DNA from: Cellulosimicrobium cellulans
GTDB taxonomy: Bacteria; Actinomycetota; Actinomycetes; Actinomycetales; Cellulomonadaceae
NCBI RefSeq assembly: GCF_007679345.1
Contig: NZ_VEGH01000007.1
Coordinates: forward strand, 62,001 to 126,000
Direction: 5' to 3'
DNA: 64,000 nucleotides
The notes beneath the pieces are model-generated. The model was not told the DNA's origin. It was given only the letters and a program-made list of their open reading frames with translations, and ran no database searches. Positions 56,812-64,000 of this stretch are shown here, one piece after another; the first letter of the stretch is position 1, and every line of letters begins with the position of its first letter. Position numbers and translations under genes: made by a program.

Positions 56812-56836
56812 CGGCACCGCCCGGCGCCCGCGTCAG
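56808..56836. terminator. Inverted repeat over the thyA and azlD stop codons
   Basis: CTGACG (56808-56813) with CGTCAG (56831-56836): each arm contains one gene's TGA. The arms are short (6 bp), with further GC pairing possible inside. Confidence 0.35.
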
Positions 56837-57153
56837 GGCAGGCCCAGCCAGCGGAGCAGGGCGGCGGTCGCGGCGGCGAGCAGCACCACGAGGACGAAGG
56901 GCGCGCGCAGCAGCAGGGCGACGGCGGCGACCGCCAGCGCCGCCACCCGCGCGTCGAGCACCAGGGCGCCGTCGGTCGTCGCCGTCTGCACCGCGACCAG
57001 CGCGGCCAGCAGCGCCGCGGTCACCAGCGCGGCGGTGCGGACGACCCGGGGTCGCTCGAGGAGCGCGCGGGGGACCAGGTGCCCGGCGACCTTCGTGGCG
57101 AGCACGACGACCGAGGCGGCCAGCACGGCCCACCACACCGCGAGCCGGCTCAC
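56833..57153 (-). CDS. azlD: AzlD domain protein (branched-chain amino acid exporter subunit)
   Basis: 106-aa integral membrane protein with about four hydrophobic segments (WWAVLAASVVVLATKVAGHL, VTAALLAALVAVQTA, ALAVAAVALLLRAPFVLVVLL). AzlD is the small partner of AzlC. The GTG start overlaps the azlC stop (GTGA on the minus strand), so the two are translationally coupled. Branched-chain amino acid export is known for relatives; the real substrate is not shown here. Confidence 0.88.
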   Translation of the reverse strand: MSRLAVWWAVLAASVVVLATKVAGHLVPRALLERPRVVRTAALVTAALLAALVAVQTATTDGALVLDARVAALAVAAVALLLRAPFVLVVLLAAATAALLRWLGLP

Positions 57154-57917
57154 GGGGTCACCACCGGCGCCGCGTCGCGCCCGTCGTCGCCCGGCTCGCC
57201 CGCGCCCCGGGGGCCGCCGTCCAGCGCGCCCACGACCACGGCGAGCGCGGCCGCCGCGAGCACCGGCACCCCCGGCGGGGCCACGGGGGTGAGCGCGAGC
57301 GCCAGCACGGCGGCCGCCGCGGCCACGACGCGCACGATCCGCGTCGCCCGCGGGTCGTCCCCGGACAGCCGCGGCCACAGCAGCGCGAGGAACGCCGCCC
57401 CGGCCGCCGCGTCCAGCCCGTACCGGCGCGGGTCGCCCAGCGCGTCGCCGAGCAGCGCACCCAGGAGCGAGAAGGCGTTCCACAGCACGAAGACGCCCAC
57501 CCCGGTCCACCAGAACCCGGCGCGGGTCGCGGCGCGGGTCGGCTGCGCGGTCGCCACGGCGGTCGACTCGTCGATCGTCAGGTGCGCCGCGAGCAGCCGC
57601 CGCCAGCCGGACGCGCCCAGCAGGGGGGCCACCTGCACCCCGTAGAGGCCGTTGCGCGCCCCGAGCAGCCCCGCGGTCGCCGCGACCGCCCCGATCCCGC
57701 CGCCGGCGCCCACGACGCCCACCGCGGCGAACTGCGAGCCGCCGCTGAACATCAGCAGGCTCAGCGCCATCGTCTGCGGGACGTCCAGGCCGGCGGCGAC
57801 GGACAGCGCGCCGAACGACACGCCGTACAGCCCGGTGGCCACGGAGACGGACACGGCGGTGCGGACGGCCGACCGGACGGCGGGGTCGGACCGGTCCGCG
57901 GGGGAGCGGGCAAGCAC
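57150..57917 (-). CDS. azlC: AzlC family branched-chain amino acid exporter
   Basis: 255-aa membrane protein. TGLYGVSFGALSVAAGLDVP, MFSGGSQFAAVGVVGAGGG, RNGLYGVQVAPLLG and LTIDESTAVATA are typical of AzlC. About six to eight hydrophobic segments. The GTG start lies 6 nt after TACCCT, and a leaderless mRNA is plausible. It diverges from the ugp-type operon. Confidence 0.88.
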   Translation of the reverse strand: MLARSPADRSDPAVRSAVRTAVSVSVATGLYGVSFGALSVAAGLDVPQTMALSLLMFSGGSQFAAVGVVGAGGGIGAVAATAGLLGARNGLYGVQVAPLLGASGWRRLLAAHLTIDESTAVATAQPTRAATRAGFWWTGVGVFVLWNAFSLLGALLGDALGDPRRYGLDAAAGAAFLALLWPRLSGDDPRATRIVRVVAAAAAVLALALTPVAPPGVPVLAAAALAVVVGALDGGPRGAGEPGDDGRDAAPVVTP

Positions 57918-57923
57918 GCGACG

Positions 57924-57929
57924 AGGGTA
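57924..57929 (-). promoter_or_regulatory. Putative leaderless -10 (TACCCT) for azlC
   Basis: Minus-strand TACCCT, 6 nt, GTG 57917. Confidence 0.45.
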
Positions 57930-58131
57930 GGACGTCCGGGTCGGGCGGTCGCCCGGGCGTCCACCCGCTGACCGCCCGGTGACGCCGCGGAACCCCAGGT
58001 GAACGACCCGGGAAGCCTTGCGGAACGCACCCCGGGAGGGGTCGTCCCCGGTGGCGCGGCCGGGGCAGGGTGTCCAGGGCCGGCGACGGAGCGGGCCAGC
58101 ACCTGCCCCCTCGTGAAGCGGACTCCTCCCC
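57930..58131 (+). promoter_or_regulatory. Promoter region of the ugp-type operon
   Basis: About 200 nt without a gene. Seen: GGTGACG (57979) and GGTGAAC (57999), 20 nt apart, which resemble PHO-box half-sites read in reverse; a TGCG-GAA-CGCA palindrome at 58019-58029, like a LacI-family operator; and ACGACCC/GGGTCGT arms around it. No -35/-10 pair is convincing. Each motif is weak by itself. Confidence 0.3.
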
Positions 58132-59088
58132 GTGACCTCTGCCGACGTCCTCGCCCCGCCACCGGCGGCCGCCCTCTCGGGCGCCCCCCGGCGGCGCGGG
58201 GCGCTCCAGTCGCACAAGCGCCGGTCGGCGCTGCTGTGGTTCCTCCTGCTGGCCGGGCCCAACGTGGCCCTGCTGCTGGTGTTCGTCTACCGGCCGCTGA
58301 TCCAGTCGTTCTACCTGTCCACGCTGCAGTGGAACCTCGGCTCGCCCGTCGCCCGCAGCATCGGGCTGGGCAACTACGTCGAGCTGTTCACCTCGCGGAA
58401 CTTCACGCAGGTCGTGACGACCACGGTGGTGTTCACCGTCGCCACGGTGGGCGGCGCGATGCTGCTGGGCCTCGGCCTGGCGGTGCTGCTCAACCAGAAG
58501 CTCCGCGGCCGCGGCTTCGCCCGGACCGTGGCGTTCGCGCCCTACGTGCTCTCGGGCTTCGCGGTCGGCATCCTCTGGCTGTTCATCTTCGACCCGCGGT
58601 ACGGCCTGATGCGCGAGGTGCTGAGCTGGATCGGGGCCTCCTCGCCCCAGTGGTACACCCAGCGCCCCTGGCCGCTGGTGATGGTGATCGTCGTCTACCT
58701 CTGGAAGAACCTCGGGTACGTCGCGCTGATCTACCTGGCCGGCCTGCAGTCGGTCCCGCAGGACCTCAAGGACGCGGCGGCCCTGGACGGCGCCTCGTCG
58801 TTCCGGACGCTGCGGTCGATCATCCTGCCGCTGCTCACCCCGACGTCGTTCTTCCTGCTGGTCACGATGATGCTGGCCTCGCTGCAGTCGTTCGACATCA
58901 TCAAGGCGATGACCCAGGGCGGGCCGCTCGGGTCGACCACGACGCTCATGTACTCCGTGTACCAGGAGAGCTTCGTCAACGGCCGCGCGGGCTACGCCTC
59001 CGCCGTTGCCACCGTCCTGTTCCTCGTGCTGCTGGCGGTCACCGCGGTGCAGATGCGGTTCGTCCAGCGGAAGGTCCACTACGCATGA
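58132..59088 (+). CDS. ugpA: Carbohydrate/glycerol-3-phosphate ABC permease, UgpA-like
   Basis: 318-aa permease with six membrane segments after a basic N-terminus (LLWFLLLAGPNVALLLVFVY first). The EAA loop is DLKDAAALDGASSFRTLRSI, followed by ILPLLTPTSFF. First permease of a CUT1-type importer. The partner permease, binding protein and a glycerophosphodiesterase follow, pointing to glycerol-3-phosphate or glycerophosphodiester uptake. The ATGA overlap couples it to the next gene. No ATPase gene is present. Confidence 0.88.
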   Translation: MTSADVLAPPPAAALSGAPRRRGALQSHKRRSALLWFLLLAGPNVALLLVFVYRPLIQSFYLSTLQWNLGSPVARSIGLGNYVELFTSRNFTQVVTTTVVFTVATVGGAMLLGLGLAVLLNQKLRGRGFARTVAFAPYVLSGFAVGILWLFIFDPRYGLMREVLSWIGASSPQWYTQRPWPLVMVIVVYLWKNLGYVALIYLAGLQSVPQDLKDAAALDGASSFRTLRSIILPLLTPTSFFLLVTMMLASLQSFDIIKAMTQGGPLGSTTTLMYSVYQESFVNGRAGYASAVATVLFLVLLAVTAVQMRFVQRKVHYA

Positions 59089-60011
59089 GCGTCCTGACGC
59101 CCCGTCGCCCGGCCGCCGAGGCCGCGACCCCGCCCGCGGCGCCCACCCGGCGCGACGTCCGGCCCACCGCCGCGTCGTCCCGCCCGGGCCGCCGGCAGCG
59201 CCCGCACGTCGCCAGCTACCTCACGATGGTCCTCGCGACGATCGTGCTCGGCGCCCCGCTGATCTGGATGCTGCTCGCCAGCCTCAAGACCTCCCAGGAG
59301 CTGTACCAGTTCCCGGTGCAGTGGCTGCCGGGCGCGCCGAGCCTAGACAACTACGCCCAGGCCGCGGACACCGTGCCTCTCGGCAGGCTGCTGCTGAACA
59401 GCGTCGGCCTGACCGTCGTCGGTGCCGGCCTCAAGGTGGTCCTCGGCCTCACCTGCGCCTACGCGCTGGTGTTCCTGGAGCTCCCGTTCAAGCGGGTCGT
59501 GTTCGGGCTGGTCATCGCCACGCTGATGATCCCGCCGCAGGTCACGATCATCCCGAACTACACCCTGGTCGCCGACCTCGGCTGGCTGAACACCTACCAG
59601 GGCATCCTCGTCCCGGGCCTGGCCAGCGCGTTCGGCACCTTCCTGTTCCGCCAGCACTTCCTGACGCTGCCCGCCTCGATCCTGGAGGCCGCGGAGCTGG
59701 ACGGCGCCGGCCACTGGCGCAAGCTGTGGCGGTTCGTGGTCCCGATGAGCACGCCGACCATCGCGGCGGTCACCCTCGTGTCCGTCGTCACCGAGTGGAA
59801 CGACTACCTCTGGCCGTTCCTGGTCATCGACCGCGCCGACAAGATGACGCTGCCGATCGGCCTCACCCTGCTGCAGAACATCGACGGCCTGACCAACTGG
59901 GGCGTGCTGCTGGCCGCCACGGTCGTCGTGACCCTGCCGATCCTCGTCGTCTTCCTGGTCCTGCAGCGCCGGCTCGTCGCCGGCCTCACCGCGGGCGCCG
60001 TCACCGGCTGA
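59085..60011 (+). CDS. ugpE: Carbohydrate/glycerol-3-phosphate ABC permease, UgpE-like
   Basis: 308-aa second permease. The first 40 residues are Pro/Arg/Ala-rich. Six membrane segments begin with YLTMVLATIVLGAPLIWMLL. EAA loop SILEAAELDGAGHWRKLWRF, then VVPMSTPTIAAVTL. LMIPPQVTIIPNY and SVVTEWNDYLWPFLVI are typical of UgpE/MalG-type permeases. Start overlaps the preceding stop by ATGA. A 112-nt gap precedes the binding-protein gene. Confidence 0.88.
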   Translation: MSVLTPRRPAAEAATPPAAPTRRDVRPTAASSRPGRRQRPHVASYLTMVLATIVLGAPLIWMLLASLKTSQELYQFPVQWLPGAPSLDNYAQAADTVPLGRLLLNSVGLTVVGAGLKVVLGLTCAYALVFLELPFKRVVFGLVIATLMIPPQVTIIPNYTLVADLGWLNTYQGILVPGLASAFGTFLFRQHFLTLPASILEAAELDGAGHWRKLWRFVVPMSTPTIAAVTLVSVVTEWNDYLWPFLVIDRADKMTLPIGLTLLQNIDGLTNWGVLLAATVVVTLPILVVFLVLQRRLVAGLTAGAVTG

Positions 60012-60123
60012 CCCGCCCGGAACGTGGCCGGTCCGCCGGCCGCCTGAGACGGCCGCGCCCCCGCGCGACCGTCAGCCCCCGAGCGCCGCGACGCGGCGCG
60101 CGAACCCCCGAAGGAGCACCACC

Positions 60124-61485
60124 GTGTCCCACCCCCGCAGGCGCCGCCGCAGCACCATGGCCATCGCCGCTGCCGTCGCCGGCACGACGCTCGCGCTCAC
60201 GGCGTGCGGCGGCCCGTCGACCGCCGCCTCGTCCGACGAGTCCGCGGCCGCCGAGGCGACCGACTGGTCGCAGGTCGAGCCCGCGTCCGAGATCACCTGG
60301 TGGAGCAACCACCCCGGCCAGTCCCAGGCCGTGGAGGAGCAGCTCATCGCCGACTTCGAGGCCGAGAACCCGGACATCAAGGTCAACCTCGTGACCGCCG
60401 GCGCCAACTACGACGAGGTCGCCCAGCGCTTCCAGGCCGCCTCGCAGACGGACGAGAAGCCCGACCTCGTCATCGCGTCCGACGTCTGGTGGTTCCGGTA
60501 CCACCTGAACGACCAGATCATGCCGCTCGACGACGTGTTCGAGGCGCTCGACGCCGACGCGGACGACTTCCAGCAGGGGCTGTACGGCGACTACGAGTAC
60601 GACGGCCAGCACTGGGCCGCGCCGTACGCGCGCTCCACGCCGCTCTTCTACTACAACAAGGACATGTGGGCCGCCGCGGGCCTGCCCGACGAGGGCCCGG
60701 AGTCCTGGGAGCAGCTCCAGGAGTGGAGCACCGCCCTCGAGGCCCAGGTCCCGGCGGAGGGCTCGCCGTTCGGCCTGTCGCTCGGCACCTCCTGGTCCGC
60801 GTGGTGGTTCGAGAACATGATCTGGGGCCAGGGCGGCGAGTACTCCGACGAGTTCGACGTCACGCTCGACTCCGAGGAGGCGCTGGCCGGCGGCGAGTTC
60901 CTCCGCGGCCTGTTCCACGGCGACGACGCGATCGCCACGGTCTCGGCGGACGACTCGATGGCGGACTTCGCGTCCGGCCTCATCGCGTCGACCATCGGCT
61001 CGACGGGCTCGCTGAAGGGCGCGCTGGACGCGGCCTCGTTCGAGGTCGGCACGGCGTACCTGCCGGACGGCCCGGCCGGCGGCGGCACGCCGACCGGCGG
61101 CACCGGCCTGGCGATCTCGTCCTCCAGCACCCCGGAGAAGCAGCTCGCCGCGGCGATGTTCCTCGAGTTCCTCACGAACACCGAGAACACCGCGACGTTC
61201 TCCCAGGCGACCGGCTACATGCCCGTGCGCACCTCGGCCGTCGAGTCCGACACGATGAAGGCCGTGTACGAGCAGTACCCGCAGTTCCGCACCGCGGTCG
61301 ACCAGCTGGCGGAGAAGGCGCGCCCGCAGGACTACATCCGCGTGTTCGTGCCGGGCGCCGACGCGCTGCTCACCGACGCGCTCGAGCAGATCGTCCTCGA
61401 GGGCACCGACCCGGCCGAGGCGTTCGGGTCCGTGACGCCGCAGATCGAGACGGCGTACACCGAGAACGTCGAGCCGTACCTGTGA
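60124..61485 (+). CDS. ugpB: Extracellular solute-binding lipoprotein, UgpB-like
   Basis: 453-aa family 1 substrate-binding protein. Lipobox LTAC with Cys28. ITWWSNHPGQSQAVEEQLIA, then PLFYYNKDMWAAAGLP and TGYMPVRTSAVES are diagnostic of CUT1/UgpB-type binders. The link to glycerol-3-phosphate rests on the downstream phosphodiesterase and general likeness. GTG with GAAGGAG upstream. Its stop overlaps the start of the phosphodiesterase (GTGA). Confidence 0.88.
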   Translation: MSHPRRRRRSTMAIAAAVAGTTLALTACGGPSTAASSDESAAAEATDWSQVEPASEITWWSNHPGQSQAVEEQLIADFEAENPDIKVNLVTAGANYDEVAQRFQAASQTDEKPDLVIASDVWWFRYHLNDQIMPLDDVFEALDADADDFQQGLYGDYEYDGQHWAAPYARSTPLFYYNKDMWAAAGLPDEGPESWEQLQEWSTALEAQVPAEGSPFGLSLGTSWSAWWFENMIWGQGGEYSDEFDVTLDSEEALAGGEFLRGLFHGDDAIATVSADDSMADFASGLIASTIGSTGSLKGALDAASFEVGTAYLPDGPAGGGTPTGGTGLAISSSSTPEKQLAAAMFLEFLTNTENTATFSQATGYMPVRTSAVESDTMKAVYEQYPQFRTAVDQLAEKARPQDYIRVFVPGADALLTDALEQIVLEGTDPAEAFGSVTPQIETAYTENVEPYL

Positions 61486-62294
61486 CCGGACCCGTCACCG
61501 GTCCGGTCGCCGGGGCCGCCCACCTGGGCGGCCCCGGCGCCGGGGCGCCGGCGATCGTCGCGCACCGCGGCAACTCGGCCGTCGCGCCGCAGAACACCCT
61601 CGCGGCGTTCGAGGCGGCGTGGCGCGCCGGCGCGCACAGCATCGAGATCGACATCCAGCCGACGGCCGACGGCGAGGTCGTGGTCATCCACGACGACACC
61701 GTCGACGCCACCACGGACGGGCAGGGCGTCGTCACCGAGATGACGCTCGACGCGGTGCGCGCGCTGGACGCGGGCTCCTGGTTCGCGGCCGCCTACGCCG
61801 GGCAGCGGGTCCCGACGTTCGCCGAGGTGCTGGACCTGATGGTCCGCCGCCCGGGCATCGACCTCCTGCTCGAGCTCAAGGGCGCCTTCACGGTCGAGCA
61901 GGTCCGGCCGGTCACCGACGCGATCCGCGCCGCCGGGCTCGCCGACCGGGTGATCGGGCAGTCGTTCTGGCCGGAGTCCGTGCGGGCGCTCGCGGCGGCG
62001 GACCCCGACCTGCGCCGGGGCCTGCTGATCTTCCAGGTGCCCGAGGACGGCGGGGTCGACGAGGTGGTCCGCGTCGCGGGCGAGCTCGGCGTCATGACCG
62101 TCAACCCGTACGGCCCGCTGCTGGTCGAGCACCCGGACCTGGTCGCGCGGCTGCACGCCGCCGGCCTGCAGGTCCAGGTCTGGACGCTCAACGAGCCCGA
62201 GCACTGGGCGGCCGCGGTCGCCCTGGGCGTCGACGCGGTCATCACCGACCGCCCGGACCGCCTGGCCGGCTGGCTCGCGGCCCGCGCGTCCTGA
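61482..62294 (+). CDS. ugpQ: Glycerophosphodiester phosphodiesterase
   Basis: 270-aa GDPD-fold enzyme that hydrolyses glycerophosphodiesters to glycerol-3-phosphate plus alcohol. Catalytic set: H28 in VAHRGNS, E55 and D57 in SIEIDIQPT, H70 in VVIHDDTVD, and the LLELKG acid. No signal peptide, so probably cytoplasmic, working on imported substrate. It is coupled to the binding-protein gene by a 4-nt overlap. A very strong terminator follows. Confidence 0.92.
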   Translation: MTGPVTGPVAGAAHLGGPGAGAPAIVAHRGNSAVAPQNTLAAFEAAWRAGAHSIEIDIQPTADGEVVVIHDDTVDATTDGQGVVTEMTLDAVRALDAGSWFAAAYAGQRVPTFAEVLDLMVRRPGIDLLLELKGAFTVEQVRPVTDAIRAAGLADRVIGQSFWPESVRALAAADPDLRRGLLIFQVPEDGGVDEVVRVAGELGVMTVNPYGPLLVEHPDLVARLHAAGLQVQVWTLNEPEHWAAAVALGVDAVITDRPDRLAGWLAARAS

Positions 62295-62302
62295 GGACAC
62301 CT

Positions 62303-62361
62303 CCGCCCCGCGCCGGGGCCGGTCACCCCGGACGGGTGCGACCGGCCCCGGCGCGGGGCGG
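62303..62361 (+). terminator. Strong terminator of the ugp-type operon
   Basis: Perfect 22-bp stem (62303-62324 with 62340-62361), and the 15-nt loop can add ACCC/GGGT. It ends exactly where the dapA -10 begins (62362). Confidence 0.8.
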
Positions 62362-62367
62362 TACCGT
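62362..62367 (+). promoter_or_regulatory. Putative leaderless -10 (TACCGT) for dapA
   Basis: TACCGT, 7 nt, ATG 62375. The spacer GGAGGCC could also act as a ribosome-binding site of a longer transcript, so both modes are possible. Confidence 0.4.
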
Positions 62368-62374
62368 GGAGGCC

Positions 62375-63289
62375 ATGCTCCCCGCCACCCCGTCGCGTCC
62401 CTTCGGCGCGGTGCTCACCGCGATGGTGACGCCCATGCGGGAGGACGGCTCGGTCGACCTCGACGCCGCCGTCTCCCTCGCCACGCACCTCGTGGACCAC
62501 GGGCACGACGGCCTGGTGCTCAACGGCACCACCGGGGAGTCGCCGACCACGCACGCGCCCGAGAAGGCCGACCTCGTGCGGGCCGTCGTCGACGCCGTGG
62601 GGGACCGGGCGACGGTCGTCGCCGGCGCCGGGTCGAACGACACGCTGCACGCCGTCCGGATGGCCGAGCAGGCCGCCGAGGCCGGCGCGGACGGCCTGCT
62701 GGTCGTCGCGCCCTACTACTCGCGCCCGTCGCAGCCCGGCCTGGTCGCGCACGTGACCGCCGTCGCCGACGCGACCCCGCTGCCGGTGATGCTCTACGAC
62801 GTGCCCGGCCGCACCGGCGTCCGGTTCGCGCACGAGACGCTGGTCGAGCTCGCGCAGCACGACCGCGTCGTCGCGATGAAGGACGCCACCGGCGACCTGT
62901 ACGGCGCCGCGAAGGCCGCCGCCGCGACCGGGCTCGCCTGGTACTCCGGCGACGACTCGCTCTACCTGCCGTTCCTGGCGCACGGCGCCGCCGGCATCGT
63001 GAGCGTGGTCGGCCACGTCGCCGGCCCGCAGCTCGCCGCGCTCACCGCGGCCCACGACGCGGGCGACCACACCCGCGCGCTCGAGATCTTCCTGTCGATC
63101 GCACCGGCGATCGACGCGCTCAACGGCCGGGGTTTCCAGGCGGTCGCGGCCAAGGCCGCCGTCTGGTCCCTCGGTCTGGTCCCGTCCCGACACCTGCGGC
63201 TGCCCAACGTCGCCGCGTCGGACGAGGACGTCGAGGCGGTGCGCGCGGGCCTTGCTGCCGCGGGCATCGCCGGCGTCCTGTCCGCCTGA
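62375..63289 (+). CDS. dapA: 4-hydroxy-tetrahydrodipicolinate synthase
   Basis: 304-aa TIM-barrel enzyme condensing pyruvate with aspartate semialdehyde in the lysine/DAP pathway. Schiff-base Lys169 in VVAMKDATGD; Tyr141 in MLYDVPGRTG; GTTGESPTT pyruvate/phosphate loop (51-59). Full length. Paired functionally with dapB at 50.6 kb. rnj follows 12 nt after the stop, the conserved dapA-rnj pair. Confidence 0.96.
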   Translation: MLPATPSRPFGAVLTAMVTPMREDGSVDLDAAVSLATHLVDHGHDGLVLNGTTGESPTTHAPEKADLVRAVVDAVGDRATVVAGAGSNDTLHAVRMAEQAAEAGADGLLVVAPYYSRPSQPGLVAHVTAVADATPLPVMLYDVPGRTGVRFAHETLVELAQHDRVVAMKDATGDLYGAAKAAAATGLAWYSGDDSLYLPFLAHGAAGIVSVVGHVAGPQLAALTAAHDAGDHTRALEIFLSIAPAIDALNGRGFQAVAAKAAVWSLGLVPSRHLRLPNVAASDEDVEAVRAGLAAAGIAGVLSA

Positions 63290-63301
63290 TCCAGGAGAAG
63301 C

Positions 63302-64000
63302 ATGTCCCACCCGCACCCCGACCTCGCCCTGCCGCCCGCCCTGCCCGACGGGGGCCTGCGCATCGTCGCCCTCGGCGGCCTCGGCGAGGTCGGCCGCAAC
63401 ATGGCCGTCCTCGAGTACGGCGGCCGCCTGCTCATCATCGACTGCGGCGTCCTGTTCCCCGAGGACCACCAGCCCGGCGTCGACCTGATCCTGCCGGACT
63501 TCAGCTACATCGCCGACCGCATGGACGACGTCGACGGCATCGTGCTCACCCACGGGCACGAGGACCACATCGGCGCCGTGCCGTACCTGCTGCGCCTGCG
63601 CCAGGACATCCCGCTGATCGGCTCGCAGCTGACCCTCGCGTTCGTCGAGGCCAAGCTCAAGGAGCACCGGATCACCCCGCTGACCCACGCGGTCAAGGAG
63701 GGGCAGACCGAGCAGGTCGGCGCGTTCTCCTGCGAGTTCGTCGCCGTCAACCACTCGATCCCGGACGCGCTGGCCGTCGCGGTCACCACCGGCGCCGGCA
63801 CCGTGCTGCACACCGGCGACTTCAAGATGGACCAGCTCCCGCTCGACGGCCGGATCACCGACCTGCGCGCGTTCGCGCGGCTGGGGGAGAAGGGCGTCGA
63901 CCTGTTCATGGTCGACTCCACCAACGCCGAGGTGCCGGGCTTCGTCAGCCCCGAGCGCGAGATCGGCCCGGTGCTGGACAACGTGTTCGCCACCTCCGCG
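63302..64000 (+). CDS. rnj: Ribonuclease J (3' end outside window)
   Basis: First 233 codons of a beta-CASP metallo-beta-lactamase ribonuclease (endo- and 5'-3' exonuclease in RNA decay and rRNA maturation). The zinc motif THGHEDH gives H84, H86, D88 and H89; GGLGEVGRNM and LHTGDFKMDQLP follow, with VDSTNAEVPGFV near the edge. ATG with CAGGAG upstream, 12 nt after dapA. The frame is open to the last base. With PNPase this gives two main RNA-decay enzymes in the window. Confidence 0.95.
   Translation, partial: MSHPHPDLALPPALPDGGLRIVALGGLGEVGRNMAVLEYGGRLLIIDCGVLFPEDHQPGVDLILPDFSYIADRMDDVDGIVLTHGHEDHIGAVPYLLRLRQDIPLIGSQLTLAFVEAKLKEHRITPLTHAVKEGQTEQVGAFSCEFVAVNHSIPDALAVAVTTGAGTVLHTGDFKMDQLPLDGRITDLRAFARLGEKGVDLFMVDSTNAEVPGFVSPEREIGPVLDNVFATSA

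Noticed and set aside
56833..59079. 748-codon minus-strand frame through azlD and the ugp permease
   Set aside because: Only its last 107 codons are the real azlD; the rest is antisense or out of frame.

Overview
The window is very GC-rich DNA packed with genes. It is a chromosomal backbone segment from a high-GC actinobacterium (Actinomycetota). The order Micrococcales, near Cellulomonas, fits best. The evidence is the gene order ffh-amidohydrolase-rpsP-khpA-rimM-trmD-rplS-lepB-rnhB-DUF2469-yraN-comM-dprA-xerC-(FliA/WhiG sigma)-rpsB-tsf-pyrH-frr-cdsA-rlmN, then dxr, rip1-type protease, ispG, proS, rimP-nusA-ylxR-infB-rbfA, truB, ribF, rpsO, pnp, M16 protease, dapB, thyA, dapA and rnj. DivIVA-repeat, DUF2469 and DUF4439 proteins support this. 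I see no tRNA, rRNA, insertion sequence, phage or CRISPR array. Genus-level placement is inference.

Layout. 1-8.5 kb: protein targeting (ffh, lepB), ribosomal proteins bS16 and bL19 with maturation and tRNA-modification factors, and RNase HII. 8.6-15.1 kb: a DNA-uptake/recombination cluster (yraN-comM-dprA, xerC), a motility-type sigma factor and an M23 peptidase. 15.3-21.5 kb: rpsB-tsf, pyrH, frr, cdsA, rlmN and a DivIVA-repeat gene. 21.5-31.2 kb: the isoprenoid genes dxr and ispG with a site-2 protease, interrupted by a flavin oxidoreductase and a GGDEF gene, then a GNAT gene, an LCP wall-polymer ligase and an Fpg/Nei glycosylase. 31.3-46 kb: proS, a lipoprotein, the rimP-nusA-ylxR-infB-rbfA translation cluster, an inserted MFS pump/TetR pair, truB, ribF and rpsO. 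46-57 kb: pnp, M16 protease, dapB, thyA, and accessory genes (AraC-like regulator, GGDEF-EAL protein, GNAT, aldehyde dehydrogenase). 57-64 kb: azlCD, a ugp-type transport operon with a glycerophosphodiesterase, dapA, and the start of rnj.

Signals beyond the genes. (i) ylxR, a 31-codon ORF and three 5-codon ORFs (M-S-T-x-x-stop) are linked by successive ATGA overlaps just upstream of infB, which encodes IF2. (ii) A bipartite element, 23 nt + N17 + 9 nt and identical in both halves, lies in the same orientation upstream of yraN-comM-dprA and of the M23 peptidase gene. (iii) About sixteen genes have an (N)ANNNT hexamer exactly 6-7 nt before the start codon, as expected for leaderless mRNAs. (iv) Structured leaders precede pnp (candidate Actino-pnp RNA) and rplS. 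(v) Many strong GC-rich hairpin terminators divide the backbone into units. (vi) A TTGACA-N17-TAACGT promoter drives the MFS pump, with a palindromic operator in its spacer.
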